Assembly: GCA_903882825.1 (NCBI GenBank) | Contig: CAIRYL010000103.1 | Location: forward strand, 1 to 14,767 | DNA length: 14,767 bases | Direction of reading: 5' to 3' | DNA from: an uncultured Candidatus Peregrinibacteria bacterium | GTDB taxonomy: Bacteria; Patescibacteriota; Gracilibacteria; CAIRYL01 | Shown here: one piece after another, positions 6,634 through 13,408 of the stretch | How positions within the stretch are numbered: the stretch's first letter is position 1 | How the letters are laid out: each line of letters begins with the position of its first letter | The notes under the pieces: generated by a model | Seen by the model: only the letters and a program-made list of their open reading frames with translations | The model's database searches: none | Told to the model about the DNA's origin: nothing | Program-made: the position numbers and the translations under genes

Positions 6634-7768
6634 AAAATTCTTCCAGTTGGTGAGTAACAGAAGAAAGTAAAAATTTTTCTTCTGCGAGTTTTTTTGCACT
6701 TTCTGCCATCGTTTGTAAATATAAACGATTTTCCCAGACTATTTTTATTTTTTGAGCAAGATCAAAGGCATTTTTTGGTTCAAAAAAGAGTGCATTTTCT
6801 CGGTCGGTAAAAATATGCATGGGCATTCCAATAGCTGAAATAATAAGACATTTGCCTGCCATAGCACCTTCTATAGGAACCCTTCCAAATGGTTCTTTTT
6901 CCGTAGAGGCATGTACAACGATATCAATCTTTTCAAATGCTTTTTCTGGTGGCACAAAGCCACAAAAGAAAATATTATTTTCTAAATGATTCATTTTTAC
7001 ATATATTTTTAGCCCTTCGTAAAATTCAAGTGTTTTGGGGTCATGCTCTGTTGGTTCGCCAAATACAAAAAATTGTGCATCGGGAAAGGTTTCTAAAAAT
7101 ATTTTTGCAGATTTCACAAAGATATGTTGCCCTTTCCATTCATCAATTCGACCGAGAATTCCAATTTTTAAGGGTCTTTGTGATATTTCTTCTGTAATAA
7201 AAGGTGGGATATGAGCAAATTTTTGAGGATCAACACCGTTTGGGATAATTATTGTTTTTTCTGCTGGGACACCAGCCTCTCGTAAATATTGTGAAACATC
7301 TTCAGAACACGCGAGGACTTGAAAACATCTTTTGGAAAAAAGGCGTAAAAATAATGAAGGTGCCGTAAAATCGTGTGCGAAAAAAGAGAATTGAATGTGT
7401 TTTGGCAAAAATATTAAACACAGCCCTGCAATTAAAAATGTTCGTACGGTGTTGGCATGTACATGGGTAATTTGTTCCTCTGCTATTGTTTTTTTTAATT
7501 CCCATGATGCACGGATCCATCGCCCAATACTTTGTATAGAAAATGGTTTTAATTGCGGTAAAAAAACAGAAAGCATTCGAAAAGAAGAATTTACTTCGAG
7601 TTCTTCTGTCCATTTTTTCCAAACTCCAGATCTCACATTTCCAAGCCCTATAATATATTCTTGAGTCTGTGATTTTTTTTCTCGTATACTTTTAAAAAAG
7701 TCTAAAGAAAAAAGCTCGGCTCCTCCTAAAATATCTCCATTCTCCAGATATAAAATTTTTGAAGTCAT
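6599..7768 (-). CDS. GT4-family glycosyltransferase
   Basis: A retaining GT-B glycosyltransferase, probably moving a sugar from a nucleotide-sugar to a lipid-linked or surface glycan on the cytoplasmic side. From the ATG at 7768 (389 aa) the N-terminal domain opens with a beta strand and the glycine loop GDILGGAE (11-18). The C-terminal domain starts near IPNGVD (175-180), then GRIDEWKG with Arg207 and Lys212 for the donor phosphates, and the EX7E motif from Glu292 to Glu300 (EPFGRVPIE). The open frame extends to 7867 and would add 33 hydrophobic residues not expected for the family. The 7768 start fits homologues and follows a TATAAT. Acceptor and donor cannot be told. The stop overlaps murD by 35 nt. 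Transcription is divergent from the lipoprotein gene. Confidence 0.88.
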   Translation of the reverse strand: MTSKILYLENGDILGGAELFSLDFFKSIREKKSQTQEYIIGLGNVRSGVWKKWTEELEVNSSFRMLSVFLPQLKPFSIQSIGRWIRASWELKKTIAEEQITHVHANTVRTFLIAGLCLIFLPKHIQFSFFAHDFTAPSLFLRLFSKRCFQVLACSEDVSQYLREAGVPAEKTIIIPNGVDPQKFAHIPPFITEEISQRPLKIGILGRIDEWKGQHIFVKSAKIFLETFPDAQFFVFGEPTEHDPKTLEFYEGLKIYVKMNHLENNIFFCGFVPPEKAFEKIDIVVHASTEKEPFGRVPIEGAMAGKCLIISAIGMPMHIFTDRENALFFEPKNAFDLAQKIKIVWENRLYLQTMAESAKKLAEEKFLLSSVTHQLEEFFTKTETIEHTH

Positions 7769-7790
7769 ATCATACAAAAAATCAAACGGT

Positions 7791-7796
7791 ATTATA
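7791..7796 (-). promoter_or_regulatory. -10 element (TATAAT) of the GT4 gene
   Basis: A perfect TATAAT on the minus strand would give a start near 7784 and a short leader of about 16 nt to the ATG at 7768. It lies inside the upstream in-frame extension, which argues that the extension is not translated. No good -35 element is seen. Confidence 0.4.
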
Positions 7797-7846
7797 CACA
7801 TTTTTGAAAAGAGAAATAGAATGTACGAAAATGCCATTCCACTTGC

Positions 7847-7876
7847 TTGACTCATTTTTTTTTGCAAAAATAAATA
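7847..7876 (+). promoter_or_regulatory. Putative promoter of the lipoprotein-tRNA unit
   Basis: TTGACT (7847-7852, 5 of 6 match to TTGACA), an 18-nt spacer and a weak -10, TAAATA (7871-7876). Transcription would begin at about 7883, at the lipoprotein ATG, so the message would be leaderless. This promoter would also transcribe the tRNA gene behind it. Confidence 0.4.
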
Positions 7877-7883
7877 TTGTTTT

Positions 7884-8459
7884 ATGAAAAAAATCTCTAT
7901 TTTGTTTTCGGCTTTTTTTGTTTTCTTTTTTTCTGGATGTGGAGAAACGGCAACTCCTGCGTCTGATCCAGCATTGATTTTTCAACAAAAAATGTTTACG
8001 GTAGGAATTCCTACCAATTGGGAGGTTTTTCCAGAAACCATTACCAGCGATAAAGGGGTAGATTTTGGAGCAAGAGACCCTAATGGATTCGGGAAAATTG
8101 AAACAGTTCTTGCCGTGAGTAGTGAAGATATTCTTCCTAATGCCTCTCTGGAGAGGTTCACAATGCAGTCTTTGGAAAATATTCGTTTAAAATCGCAGAA
8201 TTTTCAAAAACAATCGGAAGAACCCTTGAGTTTAGATGGAATTCCTGCAACATTTGTTCGGTATACGGATAGAAATGTGGTAGATCTTTCACAATTGCAG
8301 TTTTCAAGTATTTTCACTATTCATAATGGAAAGGCTTTTGTAGCCGTTATGTCCATGGATTACGAAAAAACGGCAGATGAAAAACAGAAGTTAGAGGAGA
8401 TATTAAAGTCGTTCCGCATAAAAACCGGAGACGTCTCTCCATCACCCTCGGCTTCTTAA
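7884..8459 (+). CDS. Predicted lipoprotein with a PsbP/DcrB-like domain
   Basis: A predicted membrane-anchored, outward-facing lipoprotein of unknown role. The 191-residue product has a lipoprotein signal peptide: MKK, a hydrophobic stretch rich in Phe, then FSGC with Cys19 as the lipid-bearing residue. After a short Thr/Pro/Ser linker, residues of about 33-180 follow a pattern seen in PsbP-like/DcrB-like lipoproteins: 'FTVGIPTNWE' near the start, alternating strands, a middle 'LDGIPATFVRYT', and a final helix 'EKQKLEEILKSF'. The fold assignment rests on this pattern only. The tail is Ser/Pro-rich. There is no Shine-Dalgarno; a promoter-like sequence ends at the ATG. tRNA-Cys starts 6 nt after the stop, so both are probably on one transcript that ends at the terminator at 8553-8580. 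Confidence 0.72.
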   Translation: MKKISILFSAFFVFFFSGCGETATPASDPALIFQQKMFTVGIPTNWEVFPETITSDKGVDFGARDPNGFGKIETVLAVSSEDILPNASLERFTMQSLENIRLKSQNFQKQSEEPLSLDGIPATFVRYTDRNVVDLSQLQFSSIFTIHNGKAFVAVMSMDYEKTADEKQKLEEILKSFRIKTGDVSPSPSAS

Positions 8460-8465
8460 AAACAT

Positions 8466-8540
8466 GGCGATGTGGCCAAGTGGTAAGGCAGGAGCCTGCA
8501 AAGCTCCCATCCGGCGGTTCGAATCCGCCCGTCGCCTCCA
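8466..8540 (+). tRNA. tRNA-Cys (GCA)
   Basis: A complete 75-nt cloverleaf. The acceptor stem is GGCGATG with CGTCGCC (one G-U pair), the D stem is GCC/GGC, and the anticodon stem GGAGC/GCTCC encloses the loop CTGCAAA. The anticodon GCA (8498-8500) reads cysteine codons. A 5-nt variable loop and the T arm GGCGG-TTCGAAT-CCGCC follow. The discriminator is U, as expected for tRNA-Cys, and the 3' CCA is encoded. It lies 6 nt after the lipoprotein stop and just before a rho-independent terminator. It is thus probably cut from a shared transcript by RNase P. Confidence 0.97.
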
Positions 8541-8552
8541 GTTTTAAAAAAC

Positions 8553-8580
8553 AAAAAAGGGATCAAAGATCCCTTTTTTT
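8553..8580. terminator. Rho-independent terminator, usable in both directions
   Basis: GGGATC (8559-8564), a 3-nt loop AAA, GATCCC (8568-8573), with an A run before and a T7 run after. The flanking A and T runs extend the stem and give a U tract on either strand. It ends the lipoprotein-tRNA-Cys transcript and also faces the 3' end of lysC. It is the only clear intrinsic terminator in the window. Confidence 0.92.
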
Positions 8581-8602
8581 GTATAGAAATGATTTTTCTC
8601 TT

Positions 8603-9961
8603 TTATAAGAGTTCTTTATGAATAGCCTCGAGTGCTATTTTTACATTCTCTTCATCAATGACTGCTGAAATATTTAATTCAGTTGCTCCTTGAGAAATCA
8701 TTTTTAAATTAATATTGGCATTTCCAAGTGCGGTAAAAATACGTCCTGCAATCCCTGGGACACCTGTCATTTCTGTTCCAATGACGGCTAAAATAGCTTT
8801 TTTCCGCTCTTCTTCTACCCTACAAAAAGGGGAAAGTTCTTGAATGACTTTTTCTAAAGAAGGATTATTTCCATTTACGGTAACGGAAACAGATGCTTCA
8901 GACGTAGAAATAAGATCGATAGAAATTTCATAATCAGAAAAAATCTTGAAAATTTTATCCATAAATCCGTGCCCTGCCATTTCAAATGAATGCATGGTAA
9001 GCACTGTAATACTTTTTTTTGCAGTTACAGATTTAAAAGGACGATTTGTTTTTTTGCCATTGGCAGTAATAGCTGTTCCAGGATTTTCGGGGTTCATAGT
9101 GTTTTTAATACGCACTGGAATATTGTGTTGTACAGCGGGCCAAATAGTTTGTGGATGAATAACCTTTGCTCCAAAATTCGCAAGCTCTGAAGCTTCTTCA
9201 AATGAGAGTATTTCTAGTGAAATAGCATCGGATACGAGTCGTGGATCGGCAGAAAGTATTCCATTTACATCTGTCCAAATTTGAATTTCTTCTGCATTAC
9301 AAGCACTTCCTACTAAAGATGCCGTAAAGTCAGAATATCCACGCCCTACCGCGCCCACAATTCCACCGGGAATACGTCCAAAAAACCCTGTTATAACTGG
9401 TATTTTCCCTTCTAAAAGGAGTGGTTCTATTCGATTTTTCAGTGCTTCTTGTACTTTTTCAAAAAATTTTCTATTTACTACTTTTATTCCACTCGGGACA
9501 ATATCCTCAAGATTTACAAATTCACTCTGAAATCCTCTGTCTTGTAAATGAGCGGAAAGGAGGTATGCAGAAAGGATTTCTCCAAGTGCCACAATCTGAT
9601 CGTGTGAACGAGGTGAAATTTCTTGAATAATGGCAATGGCTTCTAAAAATTCATAGAGTTTTTGTATTTGAGTTTCAATAAATCCTCGAGTTAAGGCCTG
9701 TCGTTCGGCATCGTTTATAAGATTTTGCAGTGCAAAAAAATGTTTTTCTTTTATGGTATCTAATATTTTTTGTACATCTTCCATTTTTCCTGCTTTGGCA
9801 TGAGCTCCAGCAGAAATGAGAAGATCGGTTATTCCAGACATTGCGGAAACCACCACTGATTTTACTTCTGTATTGCGAGTCAGAATATCAGCCACTTGGG
9901 TAATATTTTCTGCAGAACCCATAGAAGTTCCTCCAAATTTATATGAAAACATAGGTATCAT
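8603..9961 (-). CDS. lysC: Aspartate kinase
   Basis: Phosphorylates aspartate with ATP, opening the pathway to lysine/diaminopimelate, threonine and methionine; diaminopimelate would also feed peptidoglycan. The 452-residue protein has the amino-acid kinase domain with KFGGTSMGS (8-16), SPRSHDQIVALGE (116-128) and VGRGYSDFTAS (205-215). WTDVNGILSADPR (229-241) and FGAKVIHP (263-270) follow. Two C-terminal ACT domains (about 317-385 and 388-452) contain the TSEASVSV segment typical of allosteric, end-product-inhibited aspartokinases. Length matches the monofunctional E. coli LysC type, with no homoserine dehydrogenase part. Starts at ATG 9961 or 9952 are both possible; there is no Shine-Dalgarno, but a perfect TATAAT lies 9 nt upstream. 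The reading frame is open upstream to the TGA of aroE-trpC, 13 codons before the ATG, so the two genes lie in one frame. Confidence 0.95.
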   Translation of the reverse strand: MIPMFSYKFGGTSMGSAENITQVADILTRNTEVKSVVVSAMSGITDLLISAGAHAKAGKMEDVQKILDTIKEKHFFALQNLINDAERQALTRGFIETQIQKLYEFLEAIAIIQEISPRSHDQIVALGEILSAYLLSAHLQDRGFQSEFVNLEDIVPSGIKVVNRKFFEKVQEALKNRIEPLLLEGKIPVITGFFGRIPGGIVGAVGRGYSDFTASLVGSACNAEEIQIWTDVNGILSADPRLVSDAISLEILSFEEASELANFGAKVIHPQTIWPAVQHNIPVRIKNTMNPENPGTAITANGKKTNRPFKSVTAKKSITVLTMHSFEMAGHGFMDKIFKIFSDYEISIDLISTSEASVSVTVNGNNPSLEKVIQELSPFCRVEEERKKAILAVIGTEMTGVPGIAGRIFTALGNANINLKMISQGATELNISAVIDEENVKIALEAIHKELL

Positions 9962-9970
9962 GAAAAAGTA

Positions 9971-9976
9971 ATTATA
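9971..9976 (-). promoter_or_regulatory. -10 element (TATAAT) immediately upstream of lysC
   Basis: A perfect TATAAT on the minus strand is followed by 9 nt and then the lysC ATG at 9961, so the leader would be at most a few bases. It lies in the 39-nt spacer after aroE-trpC and would let lysC be expressed separately. The best -35 candidate (TTGAAA) is too far away at 22 nt. Confidence 0.42.
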
Positions 9977-10000
9977 TTCTTGCGGAAATGGAAATGATTT

Positions 10001-11638
10001 TCAAATGTTTCCAGAAAGTTCTTTTACTTTTTCTTCTCGATTTTTTGCTTTTAAAATTTCCGTTCCGACTAATACTGCATGGGCATTACTCGCAAAAAGA
10101 GCAATATCTTGAGCTGTTTTTATACCACTTTCAGCCACAAAAATACGAGAAGCGAGAAGATGTGGATGTGTTTGAGAAATTTCTTGAAAAACATTTTTAA
10201 AATGTGAGGCATCAGTGGAGAGAGTTTTAAAATCTCTATTATTAATACCAATAATACGAGCAGAAGTTTTTTCTAATACTTCAATACATTCTTCTTTTGT
10301 GTGTGTTTCTACGAGTGCATCCAGCCCCAATGAATCACAAATTTCTAAAAATTCTTGAATTCTTGAAAGAGAAAGAATGCTCCGCATTAAAAGAACCGCA
10401 TCTGCTTTATATTTGTATGTTTCATATATTTGAGAAACATCTATAATAAAATCTTTTCGAAGAATGGGAATAGGCGTATTTTCTCGAGTTTTTCTCATAT
10501 TTTCGATATTCCCACCAAAAAACTTTTCATCTGTAATAACTGAAATCGCAGATGCTCCATTGGCGGTATATATTTTTGCCAGTTCTTCTATGGTGTCACT
10601 GTTCCGAAAAAGCGTTCCCTCGGTTGGGGAACAGGGCTTTATTTCTGCGATAAGATGTGGATTTTTTTGTTTTTTCTGAAGAGTATTATAAAAAAGATGG
10701 TCTCGTTTTAAGGAATTTAAAACAGAAGGTTTTGAAGAAAAAGAAATGGTTTTCCATTTTTCTTGTACTATTTGCTGAAGAATGTTGCTGAAATTTTCTA
10801 AAGGAAAAGATAATCCAAGCGTATGTGCCATTGCGTTTTGAGGCGCACAAAGCCCAGTAAAAATTTCAAATTGTGCCATTCCTTGAAATAAAAACATTGT
10901 TTCTCCGCTTATAATTTTTGCACCTGATTCTTGTGCATCTTGTAAAAATTTCGTTATGCGTGGGGTATATACAATGTCAAATGCAGTATGATGACTTTTC
11001 CAAAAATTTTTAGGAATGGCAGATTCGTTTTTGTGTGGTCCTTGCATTCCGAGCGAAGTGGTATTTATCACTAGATCAATATCTTCTGGATTTGGGAAGG
11101 AGTCTGAGGAAATGGTTTGTACATTTACAAATTCTTGGGCACATTTTTGTGCTTTTTCTGGTGTTCTGTTCCAAAGAAAAATTTTACCAATATTTGCCTT
11201 TTCGAGTGCGTACAAAATAGCACGTGTAGCCCCTCCTGCGCCGAGCACTACAGCTGTTTTTTCTCTTGGATCATATTCATGTGTGAGTGATTGGAAAAAT
11301 CCTTTCCAATCGGTATTTTCGCCTACTAATTTCCCATTTTTCCAAAAAATAGTATTTACAGCACCAATTTTTTTAGCAGAATCTTCCAATACATCCAGAT
11401 AGGGAAGAACTACTTCTTTATAAGGAACGCTTACCGAAAGTCCAGAAATTTTTTGAGTTCGTACATTTTGCGCAAAAAATTCTGCAAGTGTTGAGGGCGA
11501 TATTTCAAAGCGCTTGTATACGGCAGGAATTCCCCATTGTAAAAATCCAGCAGTATGAAGAGCCGGAGAAAGAGAGTGCGAAGCCGGATAAGCAAGAATT
11601 CCAAATACTAACGGTATATCACTTTTTATATTTTCCAT
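10001..11638 (-). CDS. Fused shikimate dehydrogenase / indole-3-glycerol-phosphate synthase
   Basis: A bifunctional protein joining AroE (NADPH reduction of 3-dehydroshikimate to shikimate) and TrpC (ring closure to indole-3-glycerol phosphate in tryptophan synthesis). From the ATG at 11638 (545 aa), AroE fills about 1-278. It has SHSLSP (Ser22/Ser24), catalytic Lys74 in VPYKE and Asp110 in ENTDWKGF, plus Asn95, NADP loop GAGGAT (133-138), NTTSLGM and ETMFLFQ. TrpC fills about 285-545, with its own N-terminal helices. Catalytic Glu332 and Lys334 (AEIKPCSP), Lys395 (LRKDF), Glu444 (VETHT), Asn467 (INNRDF) and Ser504 (AESGI) are all present. Both halves look full length, with a linker of only a few residues and no frame interruption. 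A GTG at 11662 would add 8 residues. Stop is TGA. AroE and TrpC act at non-consecutive points, so the fusion suggests co-regulation rather than simple channelling. lysC follows in the same frame after 13 codons. Confidence 0.93.
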   Translation of the reverse strand: MENIKSDIPLVFGILAYPASHSLSPALHTAGFLQWGIPAVYKRFEISPSTLAEFFAQNVRTQKISGLSVSVPYKEVVLPYLDVLEDSAKKIGAVNTIFWKNGKLVGENTDWKGFFQSLTHEYDPREKTAVVLGAGGATRAILYALEKANIGKIFLWNRTPEKAQKCAQEFVNVQTISSDSFPNPEDIDLVINTTSLGMQGPHKNESAIPKNFWKSHHTAFDIVYTPRITKFLQDAQESGAKIISGETMFLFQGMAQFEIFTGLCAPQNAMAHTLGLSFPLENFSNILQQIVQEKWKTISFSSKPSVLNSLKRDHLFYNTLQKKQKNPHLIAEIKPCSPTEGTLFRNSDTIEELAKIYTANGASAISVITDEKFFGGNIENMRKTRENTPIPILRKDFIIDVSQIYETYKYKADAVLLMRSILSLSRIQEFLEICDSLGLDALVETHTKEECIEVLEKTSARIIGINNRDFKTLSTDASHFKNVFQEISQTHPHLLASRIFVAESGIKTAQDIALFASNAHAVLVGTEILKAKNREEKVKELSGNI

Positions 11639-11671
11639 AGACAGAAGAAAGAACGAATGCACTGTACCGAA

Positions 11672-11693
11672 AAACTTTTTTTAAAAAAAGTTT
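11672..11693. repeat. 22-bp perfect palindrome between divergent genes
   Basis: AAAC, T7, A7, GTTT: every base is matched by its complement, with no loop. It lies between the start of aroE-trpC (-) and the promoter of the 166-residue gene (+), and its last two bases touch the TTGACA box. It could be an operator for a dimeric regulator of both genes, a cruciform-prone site, or an accident of AT richness. Confidence 0.5.
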
Positions 11694-11719
11694 GACAAAA
11701 AAACGAGGAAGAATAGAGT
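11692..11719 (+). promoter_or_regulatory. Promoter of the 166-residue hypothetical gene
   Basis: A perfect TTGACA (11692-11697), a 16-nt spacer and TAGAGT (11714-11719, 4 of 6). Transcription would start near 11726, leaving about 14 nt of leader before the ATG at 11740 with no Shine-Dalgarno. Confidence 0.55.
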
Positions 11720-11739
11720 AGTGCATTTTTTAAAAAAAT

Positions 11740-12240
11740 ATGAGCGGAAAGCTCAATAAATCTATATATTCAGCAGAAAAAAACACTTTTTTTACAGGGA
11801 AAACGGAATTGGATAAAAGTTTTCATCATACATATGCACCAATAACCCGCTCCCAAGTGAAAAAAATTAGGAAGATGGGGATAGTTATTCCCCAAAATCT
11901 CGCTTCTTCTCTACATGCTATAGGCATAACAGATGGGAAAGTAGATTTTTTATCGGTACTTTCAACAGATGCCCAAATAGTAAATGCACTTCTTGCACAT
12001 TTTCAAAATCTGGTGAAGGCTTGTTTTCCAAATATTACCGATGCTCGTGATATTTGTGCCAACACACATGCTTCATTAGTCGAACTGGTTTTTTTAGGTA
12101 TTCATGGGCAAGAAAAGCTTCCATCTTGGGACAATATTCCAACGGTTACTACAATACAACATTCTCCTTGTCACCGTAGTAGGTCCGACACTTTAGTATC
12201 GATTACGCGACCCCCAAAAGACCCAAATACCAGTTTATAA
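11740..12240 (+). CDS. Hypothetical protein, 166 residues
   Basis: No family is recognised. The product is soluble by appearance, with no signal peptide or membrane helix. The N-terminal 45 residues are polar and basic (many Lys, a TRSQVKKIRKMG segment). The middle (about 50-125) looks helical and globular, with segments such as 'LASSLHAIGITDG' and 'IVNALLAHFQNLVKACF'. Three Cys are at 95, 106 and 144. The last 25 residues are Ser/Arg/Pro-rich and probably disordered. A credible promoter (perfect TTGACA) lies upstream, and codon use resembles the neighbours, which argues for a real gene. Its 3' end overlaps the prepilin peptidase gene by 38 nt. It is divergent from aroE-trpC and shares a short palindromic intergenic region with it. 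No function is proposed. Confidence 0.68.
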   Translation: MSGKLNKSIYSAEKNTFFTGKTELDKSFHHTYAPITRSQVKKIRKMGIVIPQNLASSLHAIGITDGKVDFLSVLSTDAQIVNALLAHFQNLVKACFPNITDARDICANTHASLVELVFLGIHGQEKLPSWDNIPTVTTIQHSPCHRSRSDTLVSITRPPKDPNTSL

Positions 12241-13021
12241 TTGTGTTTCCCCAAAAAAGCGCTAAAAACATGGAAATCAATAAAAATGGACCAAATGGAA
12301 CTTGGGCACCTCTGCCTTTTTGTATCATTACAAAAACACCTATACATGATCCTAAAAAATATGCCAAAAAAAGAGCGATAATAACGCCTTTCCATCCCAA
12401 TACCAGCCCCATTATAATTCCAAAATCTATATCTCCTTCTCCTACCCAATCCCCCCTACTGGTAAATATAAAACGAGAAAGAAGAATCTGACTTCCAAAA
12501 AATACCGTCGGAATAAGTGCTCCTAAAAATGCGTCTTTCCAAGAAGGAGTAAACGGGAATATTAAAAAAAGAAGAGCTATTCCAATCGCAGGAATAGAAA
12601 TAACACGATGAACTTCTGTCGAAAAAAGATCTGAAAAAAATAAAATATGTGAAAAAAATCCGAGGAGTAAAAAATACGATGCTTTTGCAACGTCTGCGCC
12701 TGAAAGAAGAGATTCTAAAGAAATGCCAGAAACGAAAAATAAAAATACCCACAGCGCTCCCATGGTAATTTCCCCTAATGGATAATGCCATGAAATACAA
12801 TCGCTACAATATCGGCATTTTCCTCGTAAAAATATCCAAGAGAAAAGGGGTACAAGATCCCAAAAACCCAGAAGATGCTTACATTTTGGGCACTGAGACC
12901 TTCCTCCTAAAATTCCGTCTTGTTCGCTGTGAAGTCGTAAAACCACCACATTGGCAAAACTCCCAAAAAAGAGACCAATGCCAAAAAGAAAAATAAAGAA
13001 GAGAAGATTTGCGAAGTCCAT
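12203..13021 (-). CDS. pilD: Prepilin peptidase (A24 family)
   Basis: A membrane aspartyl protease that cleaves, and usually N-methylates, type IV prepilins or pseudopilins. The 272-residue protein has a first membrane helix ending in GSFANVVVLRL (family GSFLNVVI.R). A cytoplasmic zinc loop follows, with CPKC (44-47) and CRYC (69-72), SWIFLRGKC and YPLGE, then several membrane helices. Catalytic Asp131 is in SDLFSTE and Asp197 in GEGD. The usual IP-D after the first Asp is present only as IP, and the GDxKL-type motif reads GDIDF, both mild variations. No pilin or pilus assembly gene is in the window. It lies 23 nt downstream of the PorD gene and is probably transcribed with it. The 3' end overlaps the hypothetical gene by 38 nt. 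There is no Shine-Dalgarno. Confidence 0.9.
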   Translation of the reverse strand: MDFANLLFFIFLFGIGLFFGSFANVVVLRLHSEQDGILGGRSQCPKCKHLLGFWDLVPLFSWIFLRGKCRYCSDCISWHYPLGEITMGALWVFLFFVSGISLESLLSGADVAKASYFLLLGFFSHILFFSDLFSTEVHRVISIPAIGIALLFLIFPFTPSWKDAFLGALIPTVFFGSQILLSRFIFTSRGDWVGEGDIDFGIIMGLVLGWKGVIIALFLAYFLGSCIGVFVMIQKGRGAQVPFGPFLLISMFLALFWGNTIINWYLGLLGVA

Positions 13022-13044
13022 GAAGAAAAAAGAAGTAAATTTTT

Positions 13045-13371
13045 TTATATCTCTCGCGGTGGAGAATCTTCAAATCGTAAACTTTTTGGCTTTGTAGGAC
13101 ATGCTTCAACGCACATGCCACAGTCTTTGCAGTGTTCTATATCTATTCCGGTCATTGCTCCTTTTTCATCTAAAACAATGGCATCATCAGGACATACTGG
13201 CCAGCAAAGTCCGCAATTAATACAGGTTTCTTTCTCGAAAATTAATTTTTTAGGAACCCAGTTTCCCGTAATGTATTTTTTTGCATTTCCAGCTTCTGCC
13301 ATTACGGCACCTTCTGGAATTTCTCTCCATGAATTTTTTTCAGAAAAATCTGGTTTTTGAGAATTTTTCAT
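13045..13371 (-). CDS. porD: 2-oxoacid:ferredoxin oxidoreductase delta subunit, 2x[4Fe-4S] (PorD-like)
   Basis: A small iron-sulfur subunit that passes electrons between the TPP subunit of a pyruvate-type 2-oxoacid oxidoreductase and soluble ferredoxin. From the ATG at 13371 (108 aa) it shows the PorD N-terminal pattern 'SWREIPEGAV...YITGNW', which ordinary bacterial ferredoxins lack. Two Cx2Cx2Cx3C clusters follow, with Cys50/53/56/60 (CINCGLCWPVC) and Cys81/84/87/91 (CKDCGMCVEAC). The frame is open back to 13482, but a TTGTTA-16-TATAAA promoter sits inside that extension. A GGAGA (13386-13382) then fits the ATG at 13371 with 9 nt spacing; the ATG at 13377 is the other option. The 108-aa product also fits the family length. 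The alpha, beta and gamma subunits are not here, so this is an orphan delta subunit in this window. pilD follows after 23 nt. Confidence 0.85.
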   Translation of the reverse strand: MKNSQKPDFSEKNSWREIPEGAVMAEAGNAKKYITGNWVPKKLIFEKETCINCGLCWPVCPDDAIVLDEKGAMTGIDIEHCKDCGMCVEACPTKPKSLRFEDSPPREI

Positions 13372-13381
13372 CTCCATTGTT

Positions 13382-13386
13382 CTCCG
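13382..13386 (-). promoter_or_regulatory. Shine-Dalgarno GGAGA that sets the porD start
   Basis: GGAGA on the minus strand lies 9 nt before the ATG at 13371 and 3 nt before the ATG at 13377. It is one of few ribosome binding sites in the window and rules against the longer frame starting upstream. Confidence 0.5.
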
Positions 13387-13408
13387 AATAGTAACGGACT
13401 TTCTCGCT

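Noticed and set aside
7769..7867. N-terminal extension of the GT4 gene as a signal or membrane anchor
   Set aside because: The added residues are not typical of the family, the TATAAT at 7796-7791 lies inside them, and the Rossmann start fits the ATG at 7768.
11016..11402. 128-residue plus-strand open frame opposite the AroE half of the fusion
   Set aside because: It is a shadow of aroE-trpC and has no promoter, ribosome binding site or family pattern.
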